A stretch of 64,000 nucleotides of DNA. Origin: Pseudidiomarina aquimaris. Lineage in GTDB: Bacteria; Pseudomonadota; Gammaproteobacteria; Enterobacterales; Alteromonadaceae. The stretch covers positions 186,001 through 250,000 of the forward strand of contig NZ_PIPT01000005.1 in assembly GCF_003987395.1 (NCBI RefSeq), written 5' to 3'. Both the position numbers and the translations under genes were made by a program. Numbering within the stretch: the first letter of the stretch is position 1; every line of letters starts with the position of its first letter. The notes beneath the pieces were generated by a model, which made no database searches, was not told the DNA's origin, and saw only the letters and a program-made list of their open reading frames with translations. This document shows, piece by piece, positions 41,579 to 52,246 of this stretch.

Positions 41579-43457
41579 TAGCGGTCACCGTTGCTTCAGG
41601 TTGTTTTGCGGCGAAATAGAAATCAAGCAATTCGCGGGCCATGGGCGCAGCTACTGAACCACCGCCACCAATGACGTTTTCGGCAGTGATCACGATCACC
41701 ACTTCAGGATTCTCAACTGGGGCGTAGCCCACGTACATAGCGTTATCACGATAACGTTCGGCAATTTCTTCGGCGTTGTATTCTTCATCTTGGCCGATAC
41801 TACGCACCTGTGCGGTACCGGTTTTCCCTGCCGAGGTGTATTCAGCACCACGGAATGCCTTATGCGCGGTTCCTTTGATGCTCGACACGACCTTTTCCAT
41901 ACCGTCGAGGGCGATATCCCAATGTTCGGGATTACGGAGCTGCACAGGCGGCTTTTGCTCGACCACTGCTGGGAGTTCGATACCGGCGTCTTGAATAGCG
42001 CTCAGTAAGCGGGGAACGGGGCGGCCTCCACGATTGACCATGACTGCGGTCGCCACCGCTAACTGCATGGGTGTTACCGTCCAATAGCTTTGCCCGATAC
42101 CGATCGATACGGTTTCGCCCGCATACCAAGGCTGGTTGAAACGTGCGCGTTTCCAGCCGCGACTAGGCATGACCGCAGCCGACTCTTCGCCAATATCAAT
42201 GCCCGTGTACTCGCCGAAACCATACTGAAACATATGCTCAGAGATGGTGTCGATGCCGAGTTTTAGTGCTAAGTCGTAGTAAAAAGTATCGCAACTTTCG
42301 ATGATAGCGGTGTCGACATTGACCCAACCATGTCCCCAGGACAACCAGTCACGGTACTTGTGGTTGACACCTTTGATCTGGAACCAGCCTGGATCCCAAA
42401 CTTGGCTATCGCGTGTAATCGTGCCTTCCTCTAGGCCAACGACAGCAAGTTGTGGCTTGATGGTTGAGGCGGGTGGGTAGCCGCCTTGTGTTGCACGGTT
42501 CAACAACGGCGAATGGCGCGAATTGAGCAGGCCTCGGTACTGTTCAACCGAGATCCCTTGGGCAAACCAATTAGGGTCATAACTGGGTTGGCTGACCATC
42601 GCCATGACGCCGCCGTCTTCAGGGTCCATGACAATAATGGTGCCGCGCTGTTCGCCCAAGATTTCCTGTGCACGTTGTTGCAACTCGATATCAATTTCGA
42701 GGACCAAGTCTTGTCCAGGGATAGGAGGCTCAATTTCAAGGGTGCGGAGTTGTCGCCCGTGAATATCCACTTCGACTTGTTGGTAGCCAACGGTGCCGTG
42801 CAGCTGTTCTTCATAGTAACCTTCGACGCCAAGCTTACCGATGGTACGTGTTGCTGCGTAGTTCGCATTAATGCCTTGCTCTTTCAGACGCTGCACATCG
42901 CGCTGATTAATTTTCGCAACGTAGCCCAAGGCATGGGTGAGGGTATCGCCGTAGGGATAGTAGCGTACGAGGCGAGCCTCGATACTGACGCCAGGGAATT
43001 CGTGTTGTCGCGCGGCAAACCGCGCCGCTTGGGCTTCGCTCATCCGGTCGAGCAGGATGACCTGTTCAAAACGTCTTTCACGTTTGCGGTTACGCTCAAA
43101 CTGATCGAGTTGCTCTTGATTCAAACCAAGTAAATTACTCAGATCAGTGAGGGTTTGGTTGAGGTCCTCAACGCGTTCAGGCACCACTTCGAGACTGAGC
43201 ACGGGAATATTTTCAGCAAGCAATTTGCCGTTGCGGTCGTAAATCAGGCCACGATTGGGTGCTAAGGGGACCACCTTGATACGGTTATCATTTGAGCGCG
43301 TTTGGAAGGTTTCGAATTGCTTGACCTGCAACTGATACATGTTGGCCAGCAGAACCATGAATACACCCACCACAATTACCAGAGCAAAAACCACGCGGCG
43401 ACCAAATAAGGCGCTCTCAGCATGGTGATCTCGAATTGTGGTACGGCGTCTTCTCAT
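41568..43457 (-). CDS. mrdA: Penicillin-binding protein 2
   Basis: Monofunctional transpeptidase of the elongation complex, 629 residues. One N-terminal transmembrane helix (about 20-42) is followed by the pedestal domain (APNRGLIYDRNGKLLAEN). Catalytic motifs are STIK at 331-334, SCD in ESCDTFYYD, and KTG in AGKTGTAQ. It stands in the order rlmH-mrdA-mrdB, as in E. coli. Confidence 0.98.
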   Translation of the reverse strand: MRRRRTTIRDHHAESALFGRRVVFALVIVVGVFMVLLANMYQLQVKQFETFQTRSNDNRIKVVPLAPNRGLIYDRNGKLLAENIPVLSLEVVPERVEDLNQTLTDLSNLLGLNQEQLDQFERNRKRERRFEQVILLDRMSEAQAARFAARQHEFPGVSIEARLVRYYPYGDTLTHALGYVAKINQRDVQRLKEQGINANYAATRTIGKLGVEGYYEEQLHGTVGYQQVEVDIHGRQLRTLEIEPPIPGQDLVLEIDIELQQRAQEILGEQRGTIIVMDPEDGGVMAMVSQPSYDPNWFAQGISVEQYRGLLNSRHSPLLNRATQGGYPPASTIKPQLAVVGLEEGTITRDSQVWDPGWFQIKGVNHKYRDWLSWGHGWVNVDTAIIESCDTFYYDLALKLGIDTISEHMFQYGFGEYTGIDIGEESAAVMPSRGWKRARFNQPWYAGETVSIGIGQSYWTVTPMQLAVATAVMVNRGGRPVPRLLSAIQDAGIELPAVVEQKPPVQLRNPEHWDIALDGMEKVVSSIKGTAHKAFRGAEYTSAGKTGTAQVRSIGQDEEYNAEEIAERYRDNAMYVGYAPVENPEVVIVITAENVIGGGGSVAAPMARELLDFYFAAKQPEATVTANAP

Positions 43458-43460
43458 TAT

Positions 43461-43931
43461 TTATTCACGGTGGTAAGGGTGGTTGGCATTCACACTCCAA
43501 GCGCGATACAGCGCTTCGGCTAAAATCACCCGCACCAACGGGTGGGGCAGTGTGAGTGGCGATAAACTCCAGCGTTCGTCAGCGACGGCGCAACATTCGG
43601 CGGCAAGGCCTTCTGGACCACCCACTAATAAGCTCACGTCGCGTCCATCCATTTGCCAAGCACCCAAGCGCTCAGCTAGTTTCGGGGTGTCCCAGGCGCG
43701 GCCATTCACTTCAAGTGTCACAACGCGGTCACCTTTGCCGATGGCGGCGAGCATTGCTTCGCCTTCTTGCTTGGTGAGGCGCGCAATATCGGCGTTCTTG
43801 CCGCGTTTACCTGCGGCGATTTCAATCAGTTCAAGCTGACAGTCGGCAGGTAAACGTTTCGCGTACGTCGTGTAGCCTTCGGTGACCCAGTTCGGCATTT
43901 TTTGTCCGACTGCGATCAACCTAATACGCAT
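43461..43931 (-). CDS. rlmH: 23S rRNA pseudouridine-1915 N3-methyltransferase
   Basis: SPOUT methyltransferase of 156 residues acting on pseudouridine 1915 in helix 69. The SAM-binding knot is in [10 protein letters not shown] and [25 protein letters not shown], with the C-terminal YHRE end. Its start codon overlaps the rsfS stop by one base. Confidence 0.97.
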   Translation of the reverse strand: MRIRLIAVGQKMPNWVTEGYTTYAKRLPADCQLELIEIAAGKRGKNADIARLTKQEGEAMLAAIGKGDRVVTLEVNGRAWDTPKLAERLGAWQMDGRDVSLLVGGPEGLAAECCAVADERWSLSPLTLPHPLVRVILAEALYRAWSVNANHPYHRE

Positions 43932-44254
43932 TAACGCGGCCCCCAGAGTTTTTCAAGTTCATAAAAGTCACGGATAGATTCTTGCATGACATGGACAACA
44001 ACGTCACCAAGGTCAACCAACACCCACTCTGAGCTATCAGCACCTTCAACACCAATCGGCGGAACACCATGGTGTTTAGCTTCGGTGGCGACATGATTTG
44101 CTAGGCTTTTCACATGTGTTTTTGAGTTGCCTGAGCACACAACCATGTATTCTGCTACGTCCGTCTGATCGTGCACATCAAGAACTTTGATGTCACGACC
44201 TTTTAAGTCTTCTAGTTTATCGACCACAAAGTCGCGTAATTGTTCAGCTTGCAA
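43931..44254 (-). CDS. rsfS: Ribosomal silencing factor RsfS
   Basis: A 107-residue protein that binds L14 and blocks subunit joining in stationary phase. Conserved blocks are [21 protein letters not shown] and [16 protein letters not shown] followed by YELEKLWG. Confidence 0.96.
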   Translation of the reverse strand: MQAEQLRDFVVDKLEDLKGRDIKVLDVHDQTDVAEYMVVCSGNSKTHVKSLANHVATEAKHHGVPPIGVEGADSSEWVLVDLGDVVVHVMQESIRDFYELEKLWGPR

Positions 44255-44321
44255 AAGTGAAATTCTCCATGATGTAGTTCAGGCGCTAAGTTTATCACGA
44301 GCGGAGGGGAAAAAGCAGTGT

Positions 44322-44918
44322 CTAGCGACCGTACAAATGCTGTTGTTCGATGAATGCTGCCACCGCTTCGGGAACTTGCTCGCGCCAAGCGCGGTTGGCG
44401 GCAATAGCAGCACGCAGCTCAGTCGCTGATACGGCAACATTGGGCGTGTTGAGCTGCTTAATCTGCGCGCTGTGGGTGCGTGCCAACTCGGTGACTGCGG
44501 GTGACCACGGGGTGTCTTGCGCTTGCCGGCGCATGACTGCTAGATCAGCGTAATGCAGAAGCTCTTGCCAACCGTACCAGGTATCTAGTTTGGCAAAGGC
44601 GTCATTACCTAATAAGAAAACCAGCTTGTCTTGCGGCCAACGCTGCTGCATTTCTTGTAATGTGAGTAGGCTGTATGAGGGACCACTGCGTTTTAATTCG
44701 CAGTCTTCGGCGATAATATTCGGCTGCTCCGCGTACGCTAGTTGCACCATGGTAAGTCGTTGTTCAGCGCTCGCGCCGGGGTAGTCGCGATGCGGAGGCT
44801 GCGCACTTGGCATCACGTGCATACAGTCGGCGTTAAGCTCATTAAAGGCCGCGAGCGATGTCGTCACATGCCCCTTGTGGATGGGGTCAAAGGTACCGCC
44901 AAAGATTACGCGTAACAT
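44322..44918 (-). CDS. nadD: Nicotinate-nucleotide adenylyltransferase
   Basis: Adenylates nicotinate mononucleotide in NAD synthesis, 198 residues. The nucleotidyltransferase motif GTFDPIHKGH is at residues 8-17 and the second motif ISATELR is present as VSATELRAAI. It overlaps holA by 13 nt. Confidence 0.97.
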   Translation of the reverse strand: MLRVIFGGTFDPIHKGHVTTSLAAFNELNADCMHVMPSAQPPHRDYPGASAEQRLTMVQLAYAEQPNIIAEDCELKRSGPSYSLLTLQEMQQRWPQDKLVFLLGNDAFAKLDTWYGWQELLHYADLAVMRRQAQDTPWSPAVTELARTHSAQIKQLNTPNVAVSATELRAAIAANRAWREQVPEAVAAFIEQQHLYGR

Positions 44919-45931
44919 GAGCTAATAAATTCGGGTTCTTTATCAGGGGCACACAGAAGCACAACGGCATGTACGTACAGTGTGGCAAAGTCTTCACCCG
45001 AATCGCGTTTGAAGGCGTATTCAAGGCGCACTAACAGACGGCTTAAGCGCGCAAGGTGTTCGCGGCTGATGCGTTTCGCAAAGGCATGATAGGCACCTTC
45101 TTGGTTACGCCAAATGCCTAATGACATAAGGTCGCGTGGGCCGAGGTTACCTTGCTGTAGGCGTTCAATTTTTTGCAACTCACGTTGTAGCATCCAGTTG
45201 AGGATCGCCACCTCGGCTTCTTCTTCAAGCAAACGTTGCAAACGCTTCAGCGCGGTTTTGAGGTCGCCAGCGACAATGGCGTCTTGCAATGCAAATACGG
45301 TAAACCGACTTTGGTCTTGCGCGGCATCCATGACAGCTTGTGGGGTCAAGGGTTGCGGCAAGTCCGTCAGTGCTAGTTTTTGTAGTTCTTGGTCCAAGGC
45401 AAGCAGGTTACCTTCGAACCAATCGGCTAGTAGCTGCACAGCATCGCTAGTCAGTGTGACTTGGTGGCGTTGGCTGCGTTGTTGAATAAAGGCGGGTAGC
45501 TGACGCCGCTCAGGACTGTTAGCCTGAACTACAGGCCCAGCTTGTTGCAACAATTGAAACCATTTCGCTTTCAGTTGCTCTTGTTTGAGCTTAGGGCCTG
45601 TAATTACCAGTATTTGGTCTTCTGGTAACTCATTGCAGTAACGCTTCAAGGCCTCGGCACCCTCGCGTCCTGGTTTGGCTTCAGGCAGATCTAATTCAAC
45701 TAAGCGCACGCTGGAAAATAGCCCAAGATTGGCACCTTGTTCTTGCAACCGCGACCAATCGAATTGGCTGTCTTGAATATAGCGGGTGCGTTCGTCAATG
45801 CCTTGAGCACGCGCCTGCGCACGTACCATCTGTAACGCGTCATCGAGCAACAATGGCGTATCGCCAAACACACAAAGCAGCGCCGGTAAGCCGTGTGATT
45901 TGAGGTGTTGGTCGAGTTCGGCGAGTTGCAT
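44906..45931 (-). CDS. holA: DNA polymerase III delta subunit
   Basis: Clamp-loader subunit of 341 residues that opens the beta ring. The conserved N-terminal VFGDTPLLLDDAL and the middle region YCNELPEDQILVITGPKL with the C-terminal collar helices are recognised. It lies between lptE and nadD, with a one-base overlap with lptE. Confidence 0.95.
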   Translation of the reverse strand: MQLAELDQHLKSHGLPALLCVFGDTPLLLDDALQMVRAQARAQGIDERTRYIQDSQFDWSRLQEQGANLGLFSSVRLVELDLPEAKPGREGAEALKRYCNELPEDQILVITGPKLKQEQLKAKWFQLLQQAGPVVQANSPERRQLPAFIQQRSQRHQVTLTSDAVQLLADWFEGNLLALDQELQKLALTDLPQPLTPQAVMDAAQDQSRFTVFALQDAIVAGDLKTALKRLQRLLEEEAEVAILNWMLQRELQKIERLQQGNLGPRDLMSLGIWRNQEGAYHAFAKRISREHLARLSRLLVRLEYAFKRDSGEDFATLYVHAVVLLCAPDKEPEFISSCYA

Positions 45932-46425
45932 TAGGGGCTCTCGGCGAGTTGTGCGATGACTTGGCGCAGGACTTGTTGCGCTGCTTGCTCGCGCATTTCG
46001 GCCACCAGCACCTCGCGCTCCCGAGTTTTCGCTAGCGCAAAATTAGGGTCATCTTGGTAATCGCGAAAAACCTCGACTTGCAGCGCTTTGGCTGTTTTAT
46101 TCGGCGCGCGCAACAGGTAATCGACGGTGTAGATAAGTTCGTATTCAGCCACTTGGCCGCTCGCCGAAAGGCTCAGGGTGCGGCGCGTTAAACTGTCGCG
46201 TACGATTTCAATTGCGGTGGTGTCAGTATTGCTAGTTTCAACAACGTCGACACCCGCTAGAGTGAAGCGTTGGCGTACTTGTTCTGCCACTTCACTGAAT
46301 TGCGGTGCGTCGATAGTCGCTTGTTGTAATTGCGGTGGTAACTGATAGCTACCACGCAATTGAAAGCCACAACCTGCTAGCGACACAACCAAGAGCAAGG
46401 TGAGAGTTAGCAGTAAATAACGCAT
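45931..46425 (-). CDS. lptE: LPS-assembly lipoprotein LptE
   Basis: Outer-membrane lipoprotein of 164 residues that plugs the LptD barrel. The signal ends in lipobox LAGC with Cys19, followed by the conserved CGFQLRGSYQLPPQL. Position between leuS and holA agrees with E. coli. Confidence 0.95.
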   Translation of the reverse strand: MRYLLLTLTLLLVVSLAGCGFQLRGSYQLPPQLQQATIDAPQFSEVAEQVRQRFTLAGVDVVETSNTDTTAIEIVRDSLTRRTLSLSASGQVAEYELIYTVDYLLRAPNKTAKALQVEVFRDYQDDPNFALAKTREREVLVAEMREQAAQQVLRQVIAQLAESP

Positions 46426-46449
46426 TGTGGCTAGGTCCTTTTCAGTTTT

Positions 46450-49062
46450 CTAATTGGCAACGATGTTGACCAGTTTACCAGGCACATAAATCTGCTTGCG
46501 AATGGTCTTGTCAGCAATAAAACGTTGCACATTTTCATCGCCAACGGCGGCAGCGATAACAGCATCTTGCTCGGCATCTGCTGGTACGTTGATCTTGCCA
46601 CGTACCTTACCATTCACCTGGACCACGACCAAAATACTACTGGCGACCAAGGCGGATGCGTCGACCTGAGGCCAAGCGGCAAACGTAATGTCGCTGTCGT
46701 GGCCAAGTTCTTGCCAAAGCACCTCACTGAGGTGTGGCGTGACCGGTGCGAGCATCAAGACGATTGCATCAAGTGCTTCGCGCATGATGCCGCGATCAAC
46801 CGCCGCGTCGAGGCTGGCTTTTTGCAACTTGTTCAATAATTCCATAATGGCCGCAATGGCGGTATTGAAGTTCTGGCGGCGGCCCATGTCATCACTGACT
46901 TTTTCAATGGTGCGATGCACCTCGCGACGCAGTTCTTCTTGCGCGCTCGAAAGCTGACTAAAGTCGGAGCTGTGCTCTTGCTCAGCAACCGCTTGATAAT
47001 CGGCAACGAGACGCCACACGCGACGCAAGAAACGTTGCGCACCTTCAACGCCAGAGTCTGACCACTCAAGGGTGGCTTCTGGTGGCGCGGCGAACATCAT
47101 AAACAAACGCACGGTATCAGCGCCGTATTTATCAATCATGACTTGTGGGTCGATACCGTTGTTTTTCGATTTCGACATCTTCGTCATGCCACCGTACTGC
47201 ACTTCTTTTCCGTCGGTGGTTAAAATCGCTTTAACGATTTGGCCTTTGCTGTCGCGTTCGACAATTTCGACATCGAGCGGCGAGTACCACGTGATCTTGC
47301 CGTCAGCGGCTTCACGGTAGTAGCTATCGGCAAGCACCATACCCTGCGTTAATAAGCGCTTGAACGGTTCGTCCGAGCTTACTAAGCCGGTATCGCGCAA
47401 CAGTTTATGGAAGAAGCGTGCGTACAACAGGTGCAAGATCGCGTGCTCGATACCACCAATGTATTGATCGACCGGCAACCAGTAGTTGGCTTGTTCTGGA
47501 TTCAGCATGCCGTCATGAAAGTTGGCACTGCAGTAACGCGCGTAGTACCACGACGACTCCATGAAGGTGTCAAAGGTATCGGTTTCATGCTCGGCTGGCG
47601 CGCCATTATAGGTGGTTTTGCGCCACTCAGGGTCAGCCTTGATAGGTGATTGCGTACCGTCCATTACCACGTCTTCCGGCAGCGTCACCGGTAATTGGTC
47701 TTCTGGCACAGGTACCGAACTGCCATCAGGCAAGTTCAACATTGGAATCGGCGTCCCCCAATAGCGCTGGCGCGATACGCCCCAGTCACGCAGACGGTAA
47801 TTTACCTGGCGGCGGCCAATTCCTTGTTGGGCAAGTTCTGCAGCAATCGCATCAAAGGCTTCAGCGCTGCTCATGCCAGTGTATGGGCCTGAGTTAATGG
47901 TTGTGCCTTTGGCGGTAATAGCTGCAGCACTAATGTCGTGTTCACCCTCGGCTGGGTCAATCACCACATTAATGGGTAAGTTGTAAGCTGTGGCGAATTC
48001 CCAGTCGCGCTGGTCATGGGCGGGAACCGCCATGACAGCACCTGAGCCGTAGTCCATCAGAACGAAGTTGGCGACCCAAATAGGAATTTCTTCACCTGTT
48101 AATGGGTGTTTGGCGTGAAAGCCAGTTGCCATGCCTTTTTTGTCGATCGTGGCAAGGTCGGCTTCGGCCATTTTGGTGGTCTGAATACTTTCGATAAAGG
48201 CAGCCAGCTCGGGATTCTTCGCAGCCGCTTCTTGCGCCAGTGGGTGCTGTGCCGCCACGGCCATATAAGTCACCCCATACAGGGTGTCTGGACGCGTGGT
48301 ATAAACGGTCAGTGGCTTCTCATGATCGACCACGCTGAAATCGATTTCGACCCCTTCGGAACGACCAATCCAATTGCGCTGCATGGTTTTGACTTGCTCA
48401 GGCCAGCCGTCAAGCTGTTCAAGGTCGTTTAACAATTCTTCAGCGTAGGCAGTGATTTTGATAAACCACTGTGGAATTTCCTTTTGAATAACCTTCGCGC
48501 CAGAGCGCCAACCACGACCGTCAATAACCTGCTCATTGGCAAGTACGGTATTATCAATCGGGTCCCAGTTTACGGTTGCGTTCTTCTTGTAAACGAGGCC
48601 TTTTTCAAAAAGCTTGGTGAAGAACCACTGTTCCCAACGGTAATAGTCGGGGCGACACGTGGCGACTTCACGCGACCAGTCATAGCCAAAACCGAGCGAT
48701 TTAAGCTGGTCTCGCATGTAATCGATGTTCTGATAGGTCCACTTCGCTGGAGCAGTTTTGTTGGCTACTGCGGCATTTTCTGCCGGTAGGCCGAAGGCGT
48801 CCCAGCCCATCGGTTGCAGGACATTTTTACCCTGCATGCGCTGATACCGAGCGACCACATCGCCAAGGGTATAGTTGCGCACGTGCCCCATGTGGAGTTT
48901 GCCACTCGGGTAGGGGAACATCGATAGGCAGTAGAATTTCTCCTTGCCCGGCTGTTCAGTAACTTCGAAAACTTTGTCGTTTTCCCAACGCTGCTGCACG
49001 GCAGCTTCAATCTGTGCTGGATCGTAATTATCCTGCATGAACTTTGACATCTGAGAATCCAT
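46450..49062 (-). CDS. leuS: Leucyl-tRNA synthetase
   Basis: Class I synthetase of 870 residues from the most upstream ATG; alternative in-frame ATGs lie 4 and 8 codons later, and the last ([11 protein letters not shown]) best matches E. coli. None has a strong ribosome-binding site. The HIGH motif is HMGH in KLHMGHVRN, the KMSKS motif is in [10 protein letters not shown], and the editing domain is inserted between them (TTRPDTLYG). The C-terminal [12 protein letters not shown] is typical. Confidence 0.98.
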   Translation of the reverse strand: MDSQMSKFMQDNYDPAQIEAAVQQRWENDKVFEVTEQPGKEKFYCLSMFPYPSGKLHMGHVRNYTLGDVVARYQRMQGKNVLQPMGWDAFGLPAENAAVANKTAPAKWTYQNIDYMRDQLKSLGFGYDWSREVATCRPDYYRWEQWFFTKLFEKGLVYKKNATVNWDPIDNTVLANEQVIDGRGWRSGAKVIQKEIPQWFIKITAYAEELLNDLEQLDGWPEQVKTMQRNWIGRSEGVEIDFSVVDHEKPLTVYTTRPDTLYGVTYMAVAAQHPLAQEAAAKNPELAAFIESIQTTKMAEADLATIDKKGMATGFHAKHPLTGEEIPIWVANFVLMDYGSGAVMAVPAHDQRDWEFATAYNLPINVVIDPAEGEHDISAAAITAKGTTINSGPYTGMSSAEAFDAIAAELAQQGIGRRQVNYRLRDWGVSRQRYWGTPIPMLNLPDGSSVPVPEDQLPVTLPEDVVMDGTQSPIKADPEWRKTTYNGAPAEHETDTFDTFMESSWYYARYCSANFHDGMLNPEQANYWLPVDQYIGGIEHAILHLLYARFFHKLLRDTGLVSSDEPFKRLLTQGMVLADSYYREAADGKITWYSPLDVEIVERDSKGQIVKAILTTDGKEVQYGGMTKMSKSKNNGIDPQVMIDKYGADTVRLFMMFAAPPEATLEWSDSGVEGAQRFLRRVWRLVADYQAVAEQEHSSDFSQLSSAQEELRREVHRTIEKVSDDMGRRQNFNTAIAAIMELLNKLQKASLDAAVDRGIMREALDAIVLMLAPVTPHLSEVLWQELGHDSDITFAAWPQVDASALVASSILVVVQVNGKVRGKINVPADAEQDAVIAAAVGDENVQRFIADKTIRKQIYVPGKLVNIVAN

Positions 49063-49087
49063 TAAATCGCTGGCGAATAGTAAAAAC

Positions 49088-49282
49088 TTACAGTGCGTAC
49101 CACATCAATAACATCACGACGAGGCCGGCGAGACCGAAAAAGCCGTATTCAAAACGCTCACGTTGCTCGCTATCGCGATCTTCAGGGTTGCGGTGAAAAA
49201 GAAACATGCCAATGCTTGAAACACCTAAGGTGCCCGCTGCAGTTAACAGGGCAAACAGGATTGCTGCAAAGATATTTTCCAT
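49088..49282 (-). CDS. Small two-helix membrane protein, unknown function
   Basis: A 64-residue protein from ATG 49282, preceded by TTGGA. Two hydrophobic helices (about residues 3-27 and 47-62) flank a charged loop rich in Glu, Asp and Arg ([16 protein letters not shown]). I do not recognise a family. It lies between leuS and lnt on the same strand, and its codon use looks like its neighbours', so it is probably a real gene. Confidence 0.65.
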   Translation of the reverse strand: MENIFAAILFALLTAAGTLGVSSIGMFLFHRNPEDRDSEQRERFEYGFFGLAGLVVMLLMWYAL

Positions 49283-49340
49283 GATGTATTCCAACTGTTG
49301 GTGATGAGACGCAAATTAGTATGTATACAGTTTACTTATT

Positions 49341-50870
49341 TTAACGGCGAATGACTATGGGTAATGCGCCGCCAAGCAGAATCAATCCGGCTAAGATCCA
49401 TGCGCCATAGCCGCCCCACAGCGCAAATGGCGTTAGCCCCTGAACCAACGGGACTGTTGCCGACAGCGTGGTGGCTTCAAATTGTTCGGCGCGTGCTAAC
49501 CATTGGCCATGTTCGTCAGTTATCGCGGTGATACCGCTATTAGTCGAACGCACCAAGGGCCGACCTAATTCGATGGCGCGCATGCGGGCGATTTGCATGT
49601 GTTGCGCTGGGCCATGCGAGCGGCCAAACCAAGTATCATTACTCACGGTCAGGATAAAATCAGTGGCCGGGGTGAAATTTGCCCAAACCTGCTGTGGAAA
49701 AGCGATTTCATAACAAATCGCCGTGCTAAATTCCCAGCCATGGGCGCGCAACGGCGCTTGCACATACTCGCCACGACTAAACGACGACATCGGTAGGTTA
49801 AACAGCGGCGCAAGCGGACGTAGCAGATCGCCGAATGGAACAAATTCGCCGATAGGTAACAATTGGTGCTTCTGGAAACGGTTACTGTGGCCGTGGTGAT
49901 ACTCTTCCTCAACACCTGAAGCCCCGTCTTGGCCGAGTGCAATCACCGAGTTGTAATAGTTTTCACCCTCGATATCGATAATGCCGGTAATCAATCCGGT
50001 TTCAGTTTTCGCCATCTCGTTGTTGACGATGGCAAGAATGTCATCGGTATAGGGCTCGGGCATAGTCACTGCAGATTCAGGCCAAATCACAACGTCATGA
50101 TCGTTGTAAACCAACCGCGTCAGGTCCAAATAGAGATTTAAGTTAGGCCAATGCTGGTCGGGATCCCACTTAATCGACTGACTAATATTTCCTTGCACCA
50201 ACGCGATTTTGGCTTGTTCACCGGTGCGAGATATCGCAGTAAGCTGATTGAGTACAAAAGGTAACAAAAGCAGACCGGCAATCACGGCGGGCGCACGCCA
50301 GTGGCGCTGCTCTAGGGTTGTGATGGTGAGTAACGCAATGGTCATGATAATAACGCTGATGCCGGTACCACCAAACCAACTGGCATAACCTGCTAGCCAA
50401 GTCGAGGTTTGCGTGTAACCCAAATCGAGCCACGGAAAGCCGGTCAAGAACCAACCCCGTAGCGCTTCCGCGGCTAACCAAACGAGTGGCAAACTCCAGT
50501 AACCGAGACGACCGAAACGCACGGTTAGCCAGCGCCAAGCAAAGAGTGCCAACGCGGGGAACAGACTCAGGTAGGCGAACAGCAGCAGGAGTATCGCGAC
50601 CGACGCAATGGGATGTAAGCCACCAAAGGTATCGATGCTCACATATATCCAGCTGAGTCCGGCCGCAAACCAACCCAAGCCGAAAAAATAGCCCAAGCGC
50701 CACGCATTACTTGGCTTTTTATCTTTGACTAACCAAAGTAGTGCGGGAATAACCAAAAACGGCAGCCATGCTTGCTCAAAGGGCGCATAACTTAAAACTA
50801 AGCTAGCGCCCAGTGCTAGGCAGGCAAGGCGAGAGAGGGCCGCCTGCCAACGTCGTTTTGCCAAGGGCAT
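49341..50870 (-). CDS. lnt: Apolipoprotein N-acyltransferase
   Basis: Inner-membrane enzyme of 509 residues that adds the third acyl chain to lipoproteins. The N-terminal half has about seven transmembrane helices, followed by a periplasmic nitrilase domain with the Glu of VVIWPESAV, Lys of KHQLLPIGEFVPF and Cys of AICYEIAFP. It is 2 nt downstream of corC, forming a pair as in E. coli. Confidence 0.97.
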   Translation of the reverse strand: MPLAKRRWQAALSRLACLALGASLVLSYAPFEQAWLPFLVIPALLWLVKDKKPSNAWRLGYFFGLGWFAAGLSWIYVSIDTFGGLHPIASVAILLLLFAYLSLFPALALFAWRWLTVRFGRLGYWSLPLVWLAAEALRGWFLTGFPWLDLGYTQTSTWLAGYASWFGGTGISVIIMTIALLTITTLEQRHWRAPAVIAGLLLLPFVLNQLTAISRTGEQAKIALVQGNISQSIKWDPDQHWPNLNLYLDLTRLVYNDHDVVIWPESAVTMPEPYTDDILAIVNNEMAKTETGLITGIIDIEGENYYNSVIALGQDGASGVEEEYHHGHSNRFQKHQLLPIGEFVPFGDLLRPLAPLFNLPMSSFSRGEYVQAPLRAHGWEFSTAICYEIAFPQQVWANFTPATDFILTVSNDTWFGRSHGPAQHMQIARMRAIELGRPLVRSTNSGITAITDEHGQWLARAEQFEATTLSATVPLVQGLTPFALWGGYGAWILAGLILLGGALPIVIRR

Positions 50871-50872
50871 GG

Positions 50873-51754
50873 TTAGACTTCCGCTTCTTGCTCAGGGGGT
50901 GGCTCTGGAAAGCTCACCTGCAATTGTTGGATACGACGTTTATCAGCGCCGGTGACTTTGAAGTTAATGCCGCTAATGACAATTTCTTCGCCCGGTTTGG
51001 GTAAGTGTCCAAAGCCATGGGCGACCATACCACCGATGGTGTCGTATTCTTCGTCACCAAACTGGGTTTCGAAGTAATCATTGAAATCTTCAATGGTGGT
51101 CAGCGCTTTCACTGAAAAACGCGACTTATTGATGCGACGAATATCGGCTTTGGTGTCTTCGTTGTAATCGGTTTCGTCTTCAATGTCGCCGACGATTTCT
51201 TCGAGAATATCCTCGATGGTCACCAAACCTGAAACACCGCCATACTCATCGACAACAATCGCCATGTGGTAGCGCTGCGAGCGGAACTCTTTGAGCAATA
51301 CGTCAACGCGTTTTCCCTCAGGCACAATCACTGCGGGGCGAATCACCTTGGTGAGGGCAAATTCATCATCGGTCATGCCAAAGCCATAGGCCAACAAATC
51401 TTTGGCAAGCAGGATACCTTCCACATGGTCTTTGTTTTCACTGATGACAGGGTAGCGACTGTGCTGGGCATCAATAACGATCGGTAGGAACTCGTCGACT
51501 TTTTGATTAATGTCGATAGTGACCATTTGCGAGCGCGGCACCATGATATCGCGAACTTTGAGTTCAGCAACGTCAAGTACGCCTTCAATCATTTCTTTGG
51601 TGTCGTTATCAATCAGGTCGCGCTCTTCGGCGTCCTGAATCATATCGACTAACTCTTCGCGGCTGCTCGGCTCTCCAGTAAACAGTTGCAACAGTTTTGT
51701 TGCCCAAGATTTACCCGAAGAACCGTTGGTAGAGTGGGGATGGTCATCGCTCAT
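50873..51754 (-). CDS. corC: CorC/YbeX CBS-domain protein
   Basis: Cytoplasmic protein of 293 residues with two CBS domains (from [15 protein letters not shown] and [15 protein letters not shown]...[22 protein letters not shown]) and a C-terminal CorC/HlyC transporter-associated domain. It is linked to magnesium efflux and ribosome-related phenotypes in E. coli (YbeX). The tail is Glu/Pro rich. Confidence 0.95.
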   Translation of the reverse strand: MSDDHPHSTNGSSGKSWATKLLQLFTGEPSSREELVDMIQDAEERDLIDNDTKEMIEGVLDVAELKVRDIMVPRSQMVTIDINQKVDEFLPIVIDAQHSRYPVISENKDHVEGILLAKDLLAYGFGMTDDEFALTKVIRPAVIVPEGKRVDVLLKEFRSQRYHMAIVVDEYGGVSGLVTIEDILEEIVGDIEDETDYNEDTKADIRRINKSRFSVKALTTIEDFNDYFETQFGDEEYDTIGGMVAHGFGHLPKPGEEIVISGINFKVTGADKRRIQQLQVSFPEPPPEQEAEV

Positions 51755-51772
51755 TAGCTGGTATTGCTCCGT

Positions 51773-52246
51773 TTAGTTACCAACTTCGACGTAAGGGTCA
51801 GCGAACCCTAAGCCGGTTAATATGGTTGTTTCGAGGCGCTCCATACGGTCCGCCTCGTCTTCTTCAATATGGTCATAACCTAGCAAATGCAAGGTGCCGT
51901 GTACAATCATATGCGCCCAGTGTGCCACTAAGGTCTTATGTTGCTCACTGGCCTCTCCTTGCACTACTTGCGCGCAAACCACAAGATCACCTAACAAAGT
52001 GACCGGCATCGGTATAGGTGCGGTAAAAGGAAACGATAGCACATTGGTGGCATAATCGCGCTCACGATAGCTAAGATTGAGCTCGCGGCCTTCCTCTTCG
52101 TCGACAATGCGCACGGTAAGCTCAGCATCGCCGTCTTGCCATTGTGCGCCTTGTAAAGCGGCTTGCACCCACGTTTCAATCTGCTCTGCACTGGGCAGAT
52201 CAGGTGCTGTAGAAGCGTTCTGTACATCAACGGTTAAATCAATCAT
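51773..52246 (-). CDS. ybeY: Endoribonuclease YbeY
   Basis: Zinc-dependent single-strand RNase of 157 residues involved in 16S rRNA maturation and ribosome quality control. The metal site is HGTLHLLGYDH, with the conserved Arg and NVLSFPF strands before it. It overlaps ybeZ by four bases. Confidence 0.96.
   Translation of the reverse strand: MIDLTVDVQNASTAPDLPSAEQIETWVQAALQGAQWQDGDAELTVRIVDEEEGRELNLSYRERDYATNVLSFPFTAPIPMPVTLLGDLVVCAQVVQGEASEQHKTLVAHWAHMIVHGTLHLLGYDHIEEDEADRMERLETTILTGLGFADPYVEVGN

Noticed and set aside
42486-43133. 215-codon plus-strand frame antisense to mrdA
   Set aside because: mrdA has all catalytic motifs on the other strand; the frame has no domain or ribosome-binding site.
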